From contig JAISEB010000055.1 of NCBI GenBank assembly GCA_031264395.1, positions 1 to 15,215 of the forward strand: a DNA stretch of 15,215 nt, given 5' to 3'. This document shows, one piece after another, positions 7,020-14,166 of the stretch (position 1 is its first letter; each line of letters opens with the position of its first letter). The stretch is from Treponema sp. (GTDB taxonomy: Bacteria > Spirochaetota > Spirochaetia > Treponematales > Breznakiellaceae). Below the pieces are notes generated by a model. That model was given only the letters and a program-made list of their open reading frames with translations, ran no database searches and had not been told where the DNA came from. Both the position numbers and the translations under genes were made by a program.

Positions 7020-8032
7020 AGGGCGAAATTTCCCGCCGCAAAAACTACGGCCCCCTGTATTCGGCGCCCATGATGATCTGGTTCACGGCGTTTTTCCTTG
7101 CTCCCATCATCATCATTGTCGTGTACAGCTTTTTGAAGAAAGGACTCTACGGCGGGGTGGAGCCCGTTTTTTCCCTTGAATCCTACCGGAGCCTGGGGAA
7201 CTCAAACTATATAATAGTGGCGTTTCGTACGATTTTCGTTTCGCTTGTCACCACCGTTATCACCATACTGGTAGCCCTTCCCTGCGGCTATTACATGGCG
7301 CGGAGCCGCCGCCAGACCCTTCTGCTTCTCCTTGTGATTATCCCGTTCTGGACCAACTTTCTTATACGGGTGTTCGCATGGATGAACATTCTGGGGTCAA
7401 ACGGTTTTGTCGTTGAATTTCTTAACCGGACAAACCTTATGGACCCCTACCTCCACGCCGCGGGAGCCTTTGTCCGTGCGAGGGAAATACTGGAAGGCGG
7501 GCTCAAATACCTGATACGCAGCGAAGCCGTCATTGAATTTCTTATGGACATAGGGGTCTTTCACCGGTCCCAGGGCGATTTGACGATGTTTCTTTACAAC
7601 CAGAACGCGGTGGTCCTCGTTCTTATCTACATGTATCTGCCTTACGCCATACTTCCCCTTTTTGCCACCATCGACAAGTTTGATTTTTCACTTCTGGAGG
7701 CGGCCCGCGATCTTGGGGCGACCAAGCTGGAATCGATGATCAAGGTGCTTCTTCCCAACGTGCGCGGCGGAATCTACACCGCCGTCCTCTTTACCTTCAT
7801 CCCGATTTTCGGGGCCTATACGGTGCCCCTTATTGTCGGCGGCAGGAACTCCTACATGCTGGGCAACGTCATTGCCGATCAGCTCCTTAAATCGCGGAAC
7901 TGGTCGCTGGCGTCGGCCTTTTCCATGGTCCTTACGGTGGTAACCACGGCCGGGGTGATCGTCATGATGAACCTCCAGCGCAGGGACGCGCGCCTTGCGG
8001 AGGTTTCCAGGAAAAACGGAGGCGCCTTGTGA
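7016..8032 (+). CDS. potB: Spermidine/putrescine ABC transporter permease
   Basis: PotB is one of two inner-membrane channel subunits of the polyamine importer. The 338 residues carry about six hydrophobic segments: roughly 17-38, 66-93, 101-127, 198-217, 254-275 and 299-318. The cytoplasmic coupling motif EAARDLGATKLESMIKVLLP (228-247) is the EAA loop that docks on PotA. The protein is longer than E. coli PotB (about 275 residues). Most of the excess is a segment around 140-183 in the periplasmic loop between the third and fourth membrane helices, plus a longer N terminus. The ATG at 7016 overlaps the potA stop and gives a proper N terminus; an upstream in-frame ATG at 6950 lies inside potA and is unlikely. 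The TGA shares bases with the GTG start of potC. Subunit identity as PotB rather than PotH is inferred from order and similarity. Confidence 0.93.
   Translation: MKGEISRRKNYGPLYSAPMMIWFTAFFLAPIIIIVVYSFLKKGLYGGVEPVFSLESYRSLGNSNYIIVAFRTIFVSLVTTVITILVALPCGYYMARSRRQTLLLLLVIIPFWTNFLIRVFAWMNILGSNGFVVEFLNRTNLMDPYLHAAGAFVRAREILEGGLKYLIRSEAVIEFLMDIGVFHRSQGDLTMFLYNQNAVVLVLIYMYLPYAILPLFATIDKFDFSLLEAARDLGATKLESMIKVLLPNVRGGIYTAVLFTFIPIFGAYTVPLIVGGRNSYMLGNVIADQLLKSRNWSLASAFSMVLTVVTTAGVIVMMNLQRRDARLAEVSRKNGGAL
8018..8022 (+). promoter_or_regulatory. Ribosome binding site deciding the potC GTG start
   Basis: GGAGG lies 6 nt before the GTG at 8029, within the last codons of potB. This supports the GTG over the in-frame ATG at 8056, which has no comparable site. 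Confidence 0.7.
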
Positions 8033-8913
8033 ACGGCCGTTCGGGGAAGAAGGGCATGCTGCAGGGCTTTGTTACGCTGCTCCGGCCCGGCAAGGCCCCC
8101 GGCGAAGCGGCGCGCCACGCCCGGCGGGCTTCACGGCCGCGTTTTTCGTTTTCCAGGTTGGTTTTTATCCTTACCTTTATCTTCCTCTTTCTTCCCCTTG
8201 GCGTGCTGATGCTCTATTCCTTTAACGGCGCCAAGGGAATGAACTGGGCGGGTTTTTCTTTGCGCTGGTACGGGGAACTTTTTTCGTTCCATTCGCGGGA
8301 TCTCTGGCGGGCCTTTGGGCACAGCGTTATCATCGCCCTTACGTCCGCTACCACCGCCACGGTCATAGGAACGTTCGGGGCCATAGGGGTCAACTGGTAC
8401 CGCTTCCGCCTGCGGAACTATGTGCAGATCATCTCGTTTCTTCCCATGATACTGCCTGAGATCATCATCGGTGTGTCCCTTCTGGTGTTCTTTACCGGGA
8501 TAGGAATGCAGATAGGGCTGCTTAACATCTATATTGCCCATACTACCTTTAACCTTCCCTTTGTGTTTCTTATGGTCATGGCCCGTCTGGATGAATTTGA
8601 CTTTTCGATCATAGAGGCGGCCCGCGATCTTGGGGCCGGCGAAGGGCAGATCCTTGTAAGGGTCACGGTTCCCATCTGCATGCCGGGTATCATCTCCGGT
8701 TTTCTTACCGCCGTTACCATTTCGCTTGAAGACTTTGTGATCACCTATTTTGTGGGCGGCCCCGGATCATCCACCCTGCCGGTCTTCATATACTCGGCCA
8801 TCCGTTACGGGGTGTCGCCTGTGATTAACGCCCTTTCGGTTGTGATGATCCTGGGCACGGTACTCATTGCTTTTTTACTGCGAAACTTTTTAAAGTACAT
8901 CGCGGCAAAATAA
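8029..8913 (+). CDS. potC: Spermidine/putrescine ABC transporter permease
   Basis: PotC is the second channel subunit and pairs with PotB. The protein has 294 residues with hydrophobic segments near 44-64, 99-120, 132-157, 166-184, 220-243 and 266-286. The EAA loop EAARDLGAGEGQILVRVTVP (196-215) is the PotA contact. SLEDFVITYFVGGPG (232-246) is characteristic of PotC/PotI permeases. The first 40 or so residues are Arg/Lys-rich and probably cytoplasmic, longer than in E. coli PotC (about 264 residues). Start at GTG 8029 is backed by a good Shine-Dalgarno; if the ATG at 8056 were used, nine residues would be lost. The GTG overlaps the potB stop (GTGA), and potD follows after a 25-nt gap with its own strong ribosome binding site, allowing extra expression of the binding protein. 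Confidence 0.93.
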   Translation: MNGRSGKKGMLQGFVTLLRPGKAPGEAARHARRASRPRFSFSRLVFILTFIFLFLPLGVLMLYSFNGAKGMNWAGFSLRWYGELFSFHSRDLWRAFGHSVIIALTSATTATVIGTFGAIGVNWYRFRLRNYVQIISFLPMILPEIIIGVSLLVFFTGIGMQIGLLNIYIAHTTFNLPFVFLMVMARLDEFDFSIIEAARDLGAGEGQILVRVTVPICMPGIISGFLTAVTISLEDFVITYFVGGPGSSTLPVFIYSAIRYGVSPVINALSVVMILGTVLIAFLLRNFLKYIAAK

Positions 8914-8926
8914 AACCCATTAGTTT

Positions 8927-8933
8927 GAGGAGG
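8927..8933 (+). promoter_or_regulatory. Strong ribosome binding site of potD
   Basis: GAGGAGG lies 5 nt before the ATG at 8939. It is the best Shine-Dalgarno in the operon and would support more binding protein than permease. Confidence 0.75.
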
Positions 8934-8938
8934 AAAAG

Positions 8939-10003
8939 ATGAAGAAAATACCTGTAACGGCGGCAGCGCTGTTCCTGGCGCTGCTGGGAATCATGGTATT
9001 CCCCAAACCGGCGTACGGCGGCCCCCAAAAGGAAAGGCTGTACATTTACAACTGGACCTACTACACTCCGGCGTCGATCATTGAAAAATTCGAGCAGGAA
9101 TACGGCGTTACCGTTATCTACGACGAATTCGCGTCCAACGAGGAAATGTACGCCAAGCTCAAGGCCGGCGGAGGTTCCGGCTACGACATAATCTTCCCTT
9201 CGGGCGATTATGTTTCCATTATGATTCACCAGAACATGCTGGAGCGTATTGATAAATCAAAACTCTCCAATCTGGGCAACATCGATCCTCTGGTGCTGCG
9301 GAAGGCAACCTACGATCCTTCCATGGAGTATTCGATTCCCTACTACTTTGGCGCGGCCGGAATCGCCGTCAATACCGCCAGGGTGTCCCGTTTTGAAAGA
9401 AGCTGGTCCATTTTTGGCCGGACGGATCTTAGGGGCCGCATGACGATGCTGGACGACATGCGCGAAGTTCTGGGCGACGCGCTGGTGCATCTGGGTCATT
9501 CGGTTAATACCATAAACCCCGCTGAAATTGAGGCCGCCAGGGCCCTTGTCAACAATACCTGGAAACCCAATCTGGTTAAATTCGACGCGGAAGCCTTCGG
9601 CAAGGGTTATGCCGACGGGGACTTCTGGGTGGTTCAGGGGTATCCGGAAGTGGTCTTTGAGGAAATTGGGGATAACGAGCAGCTGAGGAAAGATACGGTC
9701 TTCTTCATTCCGCCTGAAGGCGGCCCTGCATATATAGACAGCATGTGCATATTGAAGGGAGCGCGGCATCTGGAGCTTGCCTACAAATTCATAGATTTCA
9801 TTCACCGGCCGGACATTTACGCGGAATTTACCGATTATTTCGGTTTTCCCGCCACGGCGAACATCCCTGCCCGGCAGCTTAAAACCAAAACGCCCTACTA
9901 CACCGCCGAAGAGCTTGTTAATACGGAGCTTAAAGACGATGTCGGGGAACATCTTGAACTGTACAACAACGCGTGGTTCAATTCGATTCGCATGGGAGAA
10001 TAG
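8939..10003 (+). CDS. potD: Periplasmic spermidine/putrescine-binding protein
   Basis: PotD captures polyamine in the periplasm and delivers it to PotBC. The protein has 354 residues. A signal peptide (MKK, then a hydrophobic core 6-21) ends in AYG before G28, a signal peptidase I site; there is no lipobox cysteine, so it is predicted soluble rather than lipid-anchored. The mature protein begins with LYIYNWTYYTP (34-44), the classic PotD start, and keeps the SNEEMYAKLK, IDKSKLS and LDDMREVLG (171-179) blocks. Acidic ligand residues D172/D173 and E176 and D267 (in YIDS) are present. Several aromatic ligand-box positions appear changed from my recollection of E. coli PotD (for example W255 becomes Tyr265 and Y293 becomes Phe303), so the preferred polyamine is uncertain. 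It is the last gene of the operon and is followed by an intrinsic terminator. Confidence 0.94.
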   Translation: MKKIPVTAAALFLALLGIMVFPKPAYGGPQKERLYIYNWTYYTPASIIEKFEQEYGVTVIYDEFASNEEMYAKLKAGGGSGYDIIFPSGDYVSIMIHQNMLERIDKSKLSNLGNIDPLVLRKATYDPSMEYSIPYYFGAAGIAVNTARVSRFERSWSIFGRTDLRGRMTMLDDMREVLGDALVHLGHSVNTINPAEIEAARALVNNTWKPNLVKFDAEAFGKGYADGDFWVVQGYPEVVFEEIGDNEQLRKDTVFFIPPEGGPAYIDSMCILKGARHLELAYKFIDFIHRPDIYAEFTDYFGFPATANIPARQLKTKTPYYTAEELVNTELKDDVGEHLELYNNAWFNSIRMGE

Positions 10004-10015
10004 AGGGCTCCCCGG

Positions 10016-10060
10016 GACAACGCCGGTTGCTGTTACGTCAATCGGCGCTGTCCTAATTTT
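10016..10060 (+). terminator. Intrinsic terminator of the pot operon
   Basis: GACAACGCCGGTTG (10016-10029) can pair with CAATCGGCGCTGTC (10039-10052), a 14-bp stem with one A-C mismatch and one G-T wobble, around a 9-nt loop. It is followed by CTAATTTT, a short T-rich tail on the plus strand. Read on the minus strand there is no T tract after the stem, so it acts mainly for potABCD. The T-rich tail contains the stop codon of the convergent gene. Confidence 0.8.
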
Positions 10061-10631
10061 CCATGGCAATTGCCGCGTCTATTTTTGACCTGAATTCCTT
10101 TTCATTTATTTCACTTCTAATGTAATCGGTAATAAGGAGCCGCACCACCGGGGGAAAACTTTCCCAGTACCGTCTGGGCCACGCTCCCAGTTCATTGCGG
10201 AGTTCCTTTTCTTCGGTTTTGTTCATGGTTCCCTGTGAAAACGAAACAAACTGATCTATCATTGAGGAAAGCGCCGCGGGCGGCAGGGAAAGGCCGGTGT
10301 CCGTTGTTACGCCGTCCCCGCCCTTGACGCCGGGAATCCAGCCGGCGACAAGTTTGTCGATCTGCCCGTCTGTAAGTTCCGGGGCTTCCTGCCGCAGTAT
10401 TCTTTCCGCCATGGAACGCACCGTTTCCCGCAGCCCCTCAATACTGGCCCCGACGTTGATCTGGCCCGATATTTCACGGGCCATCCGTTTGGGATCGGGA
10501 ACGTTAAGGGATTCTCCAAAAAGGGCAAGCTGCCGGCGGCGGCGCACCACCGCTTCGGCCACCGCGTCTATGGCCCCTTCGCCGCAGCGGTTAAGAATGT
10601 AATCGAGTGTTTTTACAAGCTCCCTGTCCAC
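10053..10631 (-). CDS. Conserved-looking helical protein of unknown function
   Basis: I do not recognise this 192-residue protein. It is predicted cytoplasmic: no signal peptide, no membrane helix, mostly charged amphipathic helices (about 1-37, 62-80 and 138-188), with a basic VVRRRRQ at 28-34. A less ordered Gly/Thr/Pro-rich middle (98-119) separates the N-terminal and C-terminal halves. Notable residues include WPRRYW at 151-156. The GTG start at 10631 lies 4 nt after the TAG of the esterase gene, with a GGAG ten nt upstream inside the esterase coding sequence, so the two are almost certainly cotranscribed and may act together. The stop codon abuts the pot terminator hairpin. Real coding status is supported by the tight spacing and full use of the gap between neighbours; function is unknown. 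Confidence 0.8.
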   Translation of the reverse strand: MDRELVKTLDYILNRCGEGAIDAVAEAVVRRRRQLALFGESLNVPDPKRMAREISGQINVGASIEGLRETVRSMAERILRQEAPELTDGQIDKLVAGWIPGVKGGDGVTTDTGLSLPPAALSSMIDQFVSFSQGTMNKTEEKELRNELGAWPRRYWESFPPVVRLLITDYIRSEINEKEFRSKIDAAIAMEN

Positions 10632-10635
10632 GGGC

Positions 10636-11592
10636 CTACAGCTCCGACATGAATGTAAAGGTAATGTCGCCGGCGTCGGGAAGTTCTTCGTGGGTAAAAT
10701 CGTGATACAGAAGAACCCGTTTCTTCGAGGTGATTTTATTGTACATGGCGAACTGGCTTGAAGGCGGGCAAATTTCGTCCATGAGTCCGGTGAACATCAA
10801 CACCTCGGCTCTGACCCTTGGGGCAAGGAACTGCAGATCGACATAGCCGAGCTTCGTAAAGATTTCGTCCTCCCGTTCGTGCCGGGGATCGAAGCGCCGG
10901 AAGTATTCCTTGAGTTCCGAATAGGCCTCTTCGGCAAGATCCATCTCCCATACCCGCTTGTAATCGCAGAGGAAGGGGTACTGCGGAGCGGCTCTTTTTA
11001 TCGAAGGAAAGAGCGCGGCGCAGGCGATGGTAAGGGCGCCCCCCTGCGAACCTCCGAAGCAGCCCAGCCGGTTTCCGTCGATTTCCCCAAAGCCCGAAAC
11101 CACCCGGACTATCGCGGCGGCGTCAAGAAAGATATGGCGGAAAAGAAGATTGTCGGCCCCGTCGTCAAGCCCCCTTATGATGTGCCCGTGGAGGGTGTTT
11201 CCCTTTACGGCCCCGGCGTCTTCGCTCAAGCCTCCCTGACCCCGGCAGTCCATGGCGGCTATGGCCATGCCCCCGGCGGCGTACGGGAGGAGCTTTACCC
11301 AGTCTCCCGCGCTCATCGAATAACCGTGAAACTGAAACACCGCGGGAATTTTGCCGGCGGGATTCTTCGGCTTTGCGTATTTGGCGTGAACGCGGGCGCC
11401 CCGCACCCCGGTAAACCACAGGTCAAAACAATCCGCGAAGGGACATTCAAAACCGGCCGGAACCAGAAGGGGCGCGAAGTCCTGCGCGTCAAGTTCCGCC
11501 AGAGCCCGCGTCCAATAGGCGTCGTAATCGGAGGGCCGGGGATTGCTTCCCTGCCATTTTTCCAGTTCATAAACCGGCATGTCTATCTGCAT
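10636..11592 (-). CDS. CE7-family acetyl xylan esterase / cephalosporin C deacetylase
   Basis: This alpha/beta hydrolase of 318 residues removes acetyl groups from acetylated xylo-oligosaccharides and similar small esters; the family is usually cytoplasmic and hexameric. All CE7 landmarks are present: RGQ at 117-119, the nucleophile motif GGSQGG with Ser182, Asp272 in GLMDEICPP, and HE with His301. From memory, the Thermotoga enzyme has its triad at Ser188, Asp274 and His303, so positions agree closely. The HGYSMSAGDW segment (89-98) supplies the oxyanion region. No signal peptide is visible, so it would act on imported sugars. The ATG at 11592 has AAGGA 7 nt upstream and a good promoter before that. 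The 192-residue gene follows 4 nt downstream. Substrate preference cannot be read from sequence; plant xylan would suit a gut organism. Confidence 0.92.
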   Translation of the reverse strand: MQIDMPVYELEKWQGSNPRPSDYDAYWTRALAELDAQDFAPLLVPAGFECPFADCFDLWFTGVRGARVHAKYAKPKNPAGKIPAVFQFHGYSMSAGDWVKLLPYAAGGMAIAAMDCRGQGGLSEDAGAVKGNTLHGHIIRGLDDGADNLLFRHIFLDAAAIVRVVSGFGEIDGNRLGCFGGSQGGALTIACAALFPSIKRAAPQYPFLCDYKRVWEMDLAEEAYSELKEYFRRFDPRHEREDEIFTKLGYVDLQFLAPRVRAEVLMFTGLMDEICPPSSQFAMYNKITSKKRVLLYHDFTHEELPDAGDITFTFMSEL

Positions 11593-11599
11593 GGCTTGT

Positions 11600-11651
11600 T
11601 CCTTGAGCTTGTTTCTTATAAAAAGTATAGCGGAAAACAGGGAATTGTCTA
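11600..11651 (-). promoter_or_regulatory. Promoter and ribosome binding site of the esterase operon
   Basis: On the minus strand TAGACA (11651-11646, 5 of 6 of the -35 consensus) and TATACT (11629-11624, 5 of 6 of the -10 consensus) are 16 bp apart. The start point would be near 11617, giving a leader of about 25 nt that contains AAGGA (11604-11600), 7 nt before the ATG. An 8-bp palindrome TTCTAGAA (11679-11686) lies about 28 bp upstream of the -35 box. The 103-nt gap after mnmE holds no clear terminator. Confidence 0.65.
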
Positions 11652-11695
11652 TGCCTTGACCTGTCCCAAAAACTGAAATTCTAGAACGGCTTTCC

Positions 11696-13138
11696 TCATT
11701 TTCCCACGCAGAATTTGCTGAACATCTTTTCCAGAATGTCGGCGGACGACACCTCGCCGGTTATTTCCCCAAGGGCGTTCGCGGATTCGCGGAGGAGGGG
11801 CGCGATTATATCAAGAGGTTCGCCCCTGTCCGCGAGTTCCAGCGCTTCGGCAAGCGGGGCGGCCGCTTGATCCATAAGCTCCTTCTGCCGCTGTGTTCCC
11901 GGCGCAACGCCCGTCTCCTCCGGACCGCCCGGCGCGTGCGGGCCTTCCGCCGTTTTTTCAAGGGCGGCGGCAATGGCGCCGCAGAGTTCCGGTATGCCCG
12001 ATCCTGTTACGGCGCTTACCGGGAGGAAACCTCGGGGGGGCGCGGGACAGGAGGGGAGGTCCGCCTTGTTCCAGATGAAAAGGCGGGGGTTTTCACCTTT
12101 GAAGGGGAAGTCCTTTTCATGTTCGTATTTTTCCGTTCCGTCGGTGACACAGAGAACAAGATCCGCCTCCGCCATAAGGGCGCGGCTCCTGTCCATGCCG
12201 GTGTTTTCCACAGAGTCCGGGGAAAGCCCGTCCCTGATGCCCGCGGTGTCGGCAAGGCGTACGGGAATGCCCTCAACGGAAATCCACGCCTCTATAAAAT
12301 CACGCGTAGTGCCCGGCGACTCGGCGACTATGGCCCGGTCTTCGCCTATGAGCCGGTTGAAGAGGCTTGATTTCCCCGCGTTGGGTTTTCCGGCTATGAC
12401 GGCAAGGGCCCCGTCCTGGTACAGCCTTTCCCTTTTGAATGACGCGGAAAGGGCCCCAAGGCGGGCCAGGACTTCTTCGGCAAGGGCCCGTCCGGGCATT
12501 CGGCCGCCGCTTTCTTCGCCCGCCGTACCGCTGGGATCTTCCGCGCCGCCGGGAACAAATTCATCTTCGGAATAATCAAGGTAGATTTCGGTTTCCGCGA
12601 GAATTTCGACAAGCTTGTCCCTGAGGGAACGGATCTCTGTTTCCAGCGCCCCCGAAAGGCGGAGTGCGGCTCCCCGGAGGCCCGCGCCGGTTTTTGCCGA
12701 AACCATCTCCATTACCGATTCGGCCCTGGTAAGATCGAGCCTGCCGTTCATGAAGGCCCTGAAGGTAAATTCGCCGGGCAGGGCGTCCCTGAAACCCGCC
12801 TTGCGGAGGATTTTCATTACCCCGCGCGCCGCGGCGATGCCGCCGTGGCAGGAAATATCCATGCCTTCTTCACCCGTGTAACTTTTGGGCTGCCTGTAGA
12901 CCGAAATAAGAACCTCGTCGATTTTTTCCCCTTCGTGCCGTATCCATCCATGAACAATGGAATGACCCGCCGCCGTTTTGAGTTTTTCCGGGCGGGAAAA
13001 AAACGGGGCGGCCAGTTCCAGGGCTCCGCCGCCGGAACAGCGTATAACCGCGAGCGCGCTTTCGGAAAGCGGCGTCGCAAACGCGGCGACGGGGCTGCCG
13101 TCGCCGTAAGCGCCCTTTTCCGGCGAGTCCCTGTTCAC
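11696..13138 (-). CDS. mnmE: tRNA uridine-5-carboxymethylaminomethyl(34) synthesis GTPase MnmE
   Basis: MnmE works with MnmG to install the cmnm5 group on wobble uridine 34 of certain tRNAs, using GTP hydrolysis and methylene-tetrahydrofolate. The protein is 480 residues from the GTG at 13138. The N-terminal folate-binding domain includes ALAVIRCSG (28-36) and PGEFTFRAFMNGRLDL (121-136). The G domain shows G1 GKPNAGKSS (250-258), G2 TTRD (277-280), G3 DTAG (297-300) and G4 NKAD (357-360). The C terminus is CVGK with the conserved Cys477. Residues about 192-219 are a Gly/Glu/Pro-rich insertion, and 395-417 is another loose segment, explaining the slight excess length. I chose the GTG at 13138 because it overlaps the upstream TGA (GTGA) and has AAGGA 8 nt before it; an in-frame upstream start at 13201 would lie within the phosphatase gene. 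Confidence 0.95.
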   Translation of the reverse strand: MNRDSPEKGAYGDGSPVAAFATPLSESALAVIRCSGGGALELAAPFFSRPEKLKTAAGHSIVHGWIRHEGEKIDEVLISVYRQPKSYTGEEGMDISCHGGIAAARGVMKILRKAGFRDALPGEFTFRAFMNGRLDLTRAESVMEMVSAKTGAGLRGAALRLSGALETEIRSLRDKLVEILAETEIYLDYSEDEFVPGGAEDPSGTAGEESGGRMPGRALAEEVLARLGALSASFKRERLYQDGALAVIAGKPNAGKSSLFNRLIGEDRAIVAESPGTTRDFIEAWISVEGIPVRLADTAGIRDGLSPDSVENTGMDRSRALMAEADLVLCVTDGTEKYEHEKDFPFKGENPRLFIWNKADLPSCPAPPRGFLPVSAVTGSGIPELCGAIAAALEKTAEGPHAPGGPEETGVAPGTQRQKELMDQAAAPLAEALELADRGEPLDIIAPLLRESANALGEITGEVSSADILEKMFSKFCVGK

Positions 13139-14082
13139 GCCTTCTTTCCTTCGGCCAGCCTGAGAAGCACAAAGAGCCAGGGAGCGCCGGCGTAGATCCA
13201 CAGCGCGGACACGGCAAACTGGATGAAAATTCCCATGCGGTTAAAGCCGGGACCCAGCATGCCGCGTGTTTTTTGAAGGACGATGAAGAGCAGTACCGTT
13301 CCCGCTGCGCCGATGACGATGCGGCCCAGGGCGGACAGGACGGCGGCCACGCCTGAGCGGTCCGAAAAGCCGGAGTGGAATCCTGTATAGCGGGCGGTAA
13401 GGGCATAACCTGCCCCCATGCCCAGAATGATCCCGCCCGGCGAAAGGAGCGCCTCAACGCCGCCGGGCATCGCCTTCGCGGACGCGGGATTGTAAAGGAT
13501 CATGATGAAAGCCGCCGCCGCCGAAACGATGAGCTGCGCGCGGAGCCCGCCCCGCGCAAGGAGCTCCCCAAAGGAGTCTCCCCACAGAAAGTACACGGCA
13601 AGCGTAAGGGCGCCTAGAATCCAGCCGCCCAGAATGTCGGTGGGGAAGTGGACGCCGAGGTACACGCGGGAAAAACTGATGAGCAGTACAACAAAGGCCG
13701 CAACGGCAAAGGCCCAATTTTTTTCTGTCCATGAAGCCACGATCATCCATATCACCAGAGCCGCCTGGGCGTGGCCCGACGGGAATCCGTTCAGGCTTTC
13801 GGGCATGAATGCCAGGCCGGGATCGTAGCCCTCCCAAAAGGGCCGGGGCTGGTTGAATAAAAATTTCAGCGTTATGTTAAGCCATGCGGAAACCATAACC
13901 GTAACGCCGATCTGTATCCCCTTCTTTGCGTCGGCGCACCAGAAAACCAGCGGAAGCAGCGTGAACCAGAACCATGTAGATCCGAACCAGGTAACAATAT
14001 TCATGACGGCGGTAAGCGGCAGGGAAGCCGCGCTCTGTACGGCCCTGATGAAATCAAGGCCCCATTGTAACATATTTTCCAT
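13135..14082 (-). CDS. PAP2-family membrane phosphatase
   Basis: This 315-residue integral membrane protein has the complete acid phosphatase signature of the PAP2 superfamily: K-x6-RP (K73 to R80-P81), PSGH (101-104) and SR-x5-H-x3-D (S138-R139, H145, D149). The histidines form and break a phospho-enzyme, with the active site expected on the outer face of the inner membrane. Around eight hydrophobic segments run through the protein, several after the last motif. Likely substrates are lipid phosphates such as undecaprenyl diphosphate, phosphatidic acid or lipid A, but the sequence does not decide. I chose the ATG at 14082, 7 nt after a -10-like box; an upstream in-frame start at 14118 would add a short GDG-rich stretch encoded across the promoter, and ATG 14073 is also possible. 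The TGA overlaps the mnmE start, indicating one operon. Confidence 0.9.
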   Translation of the reverse strand: MENMLQWGLDFIRAVQSAASLPLTAVMNIVTWFGSTWFWFTLLPLVFWCADAKKGIQIGVTVMVSAWLNITLKFLFNQPRPFWEGYDPGLAFMPESLNGFPSGHAQAALVIWMIVASWTEKNWAFAVAAFVVLLISFSRVYLGVHFPTDILGGWILGALTLAVYFLWGDSFGELLARGGLRAQLIVSAAAAFIMILYNPASAKAMPGGVEALLSPGGIILGMGAGYALTARYTGFHSGFSDRSGVAAVLSALGRIVIGAAGTVLLFIVLQKTRGMLGPGFNRMGIFIQFAVSALWIYAGAPWLFVLLRLAEGKKA

Positions 14083-14089
14083 ACTTAAA

Positions 14090-14118
14090 AGTATAGGGCC
14101 ATCCCCGCCGCCAAACAA
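14090..14118 (-). promoter_or_regulatory. Promoter of the PAP2-mnmE operon, near-leaderless
   Basis: On the minus strand TTGTTT (14118-14113) and TATACT (14095-14090) are 17 bp apart. Only 7 nt separate the -10 box from the ATG at 14082, so transcription would begin at or next to the start codon. No Shine-Dalgarno is present before this ATG. Confidence 0.5.
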
Positions 14119-14166
14119 GTCTGGATGTAACGCCGATTAACGTGAACTGCTCGTGGAGTCTGGATG
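14118..14166. repeat. 10-bp direct repeat upstream of the PAP2 promoter
   Basis: AGTCTGGATG occurs at 14118-14127 and again at 14157-14166 on the plus strand, start to start 39 bp, in a short non-coding gap. One copy abuts the -35 box of the PAP2 promoter by one base; the other abuts the stop codon of the lipoprotein gene. Could be paired regulator sites or a small duplication relic. Confidence 0.45.

Noticed and set aside
9257..10069. Minus-strand open frame opposite potD
   Set aside because: It covers the terminator and most of potD; an antisense shadow with no motif.
11646..11670. Short dyad ACAGG and CCTGT near the esterase promoter as an operator
   Set aside because: The arms are only 5 bp with a long spacer and are expected by chance.
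10879..11676. Plus-strand open frame opposite the esterase gene
   Set aside because: The esterase on the other strand has all CE7 catalytic motifs and its own promoter, so this is a shadow frame.
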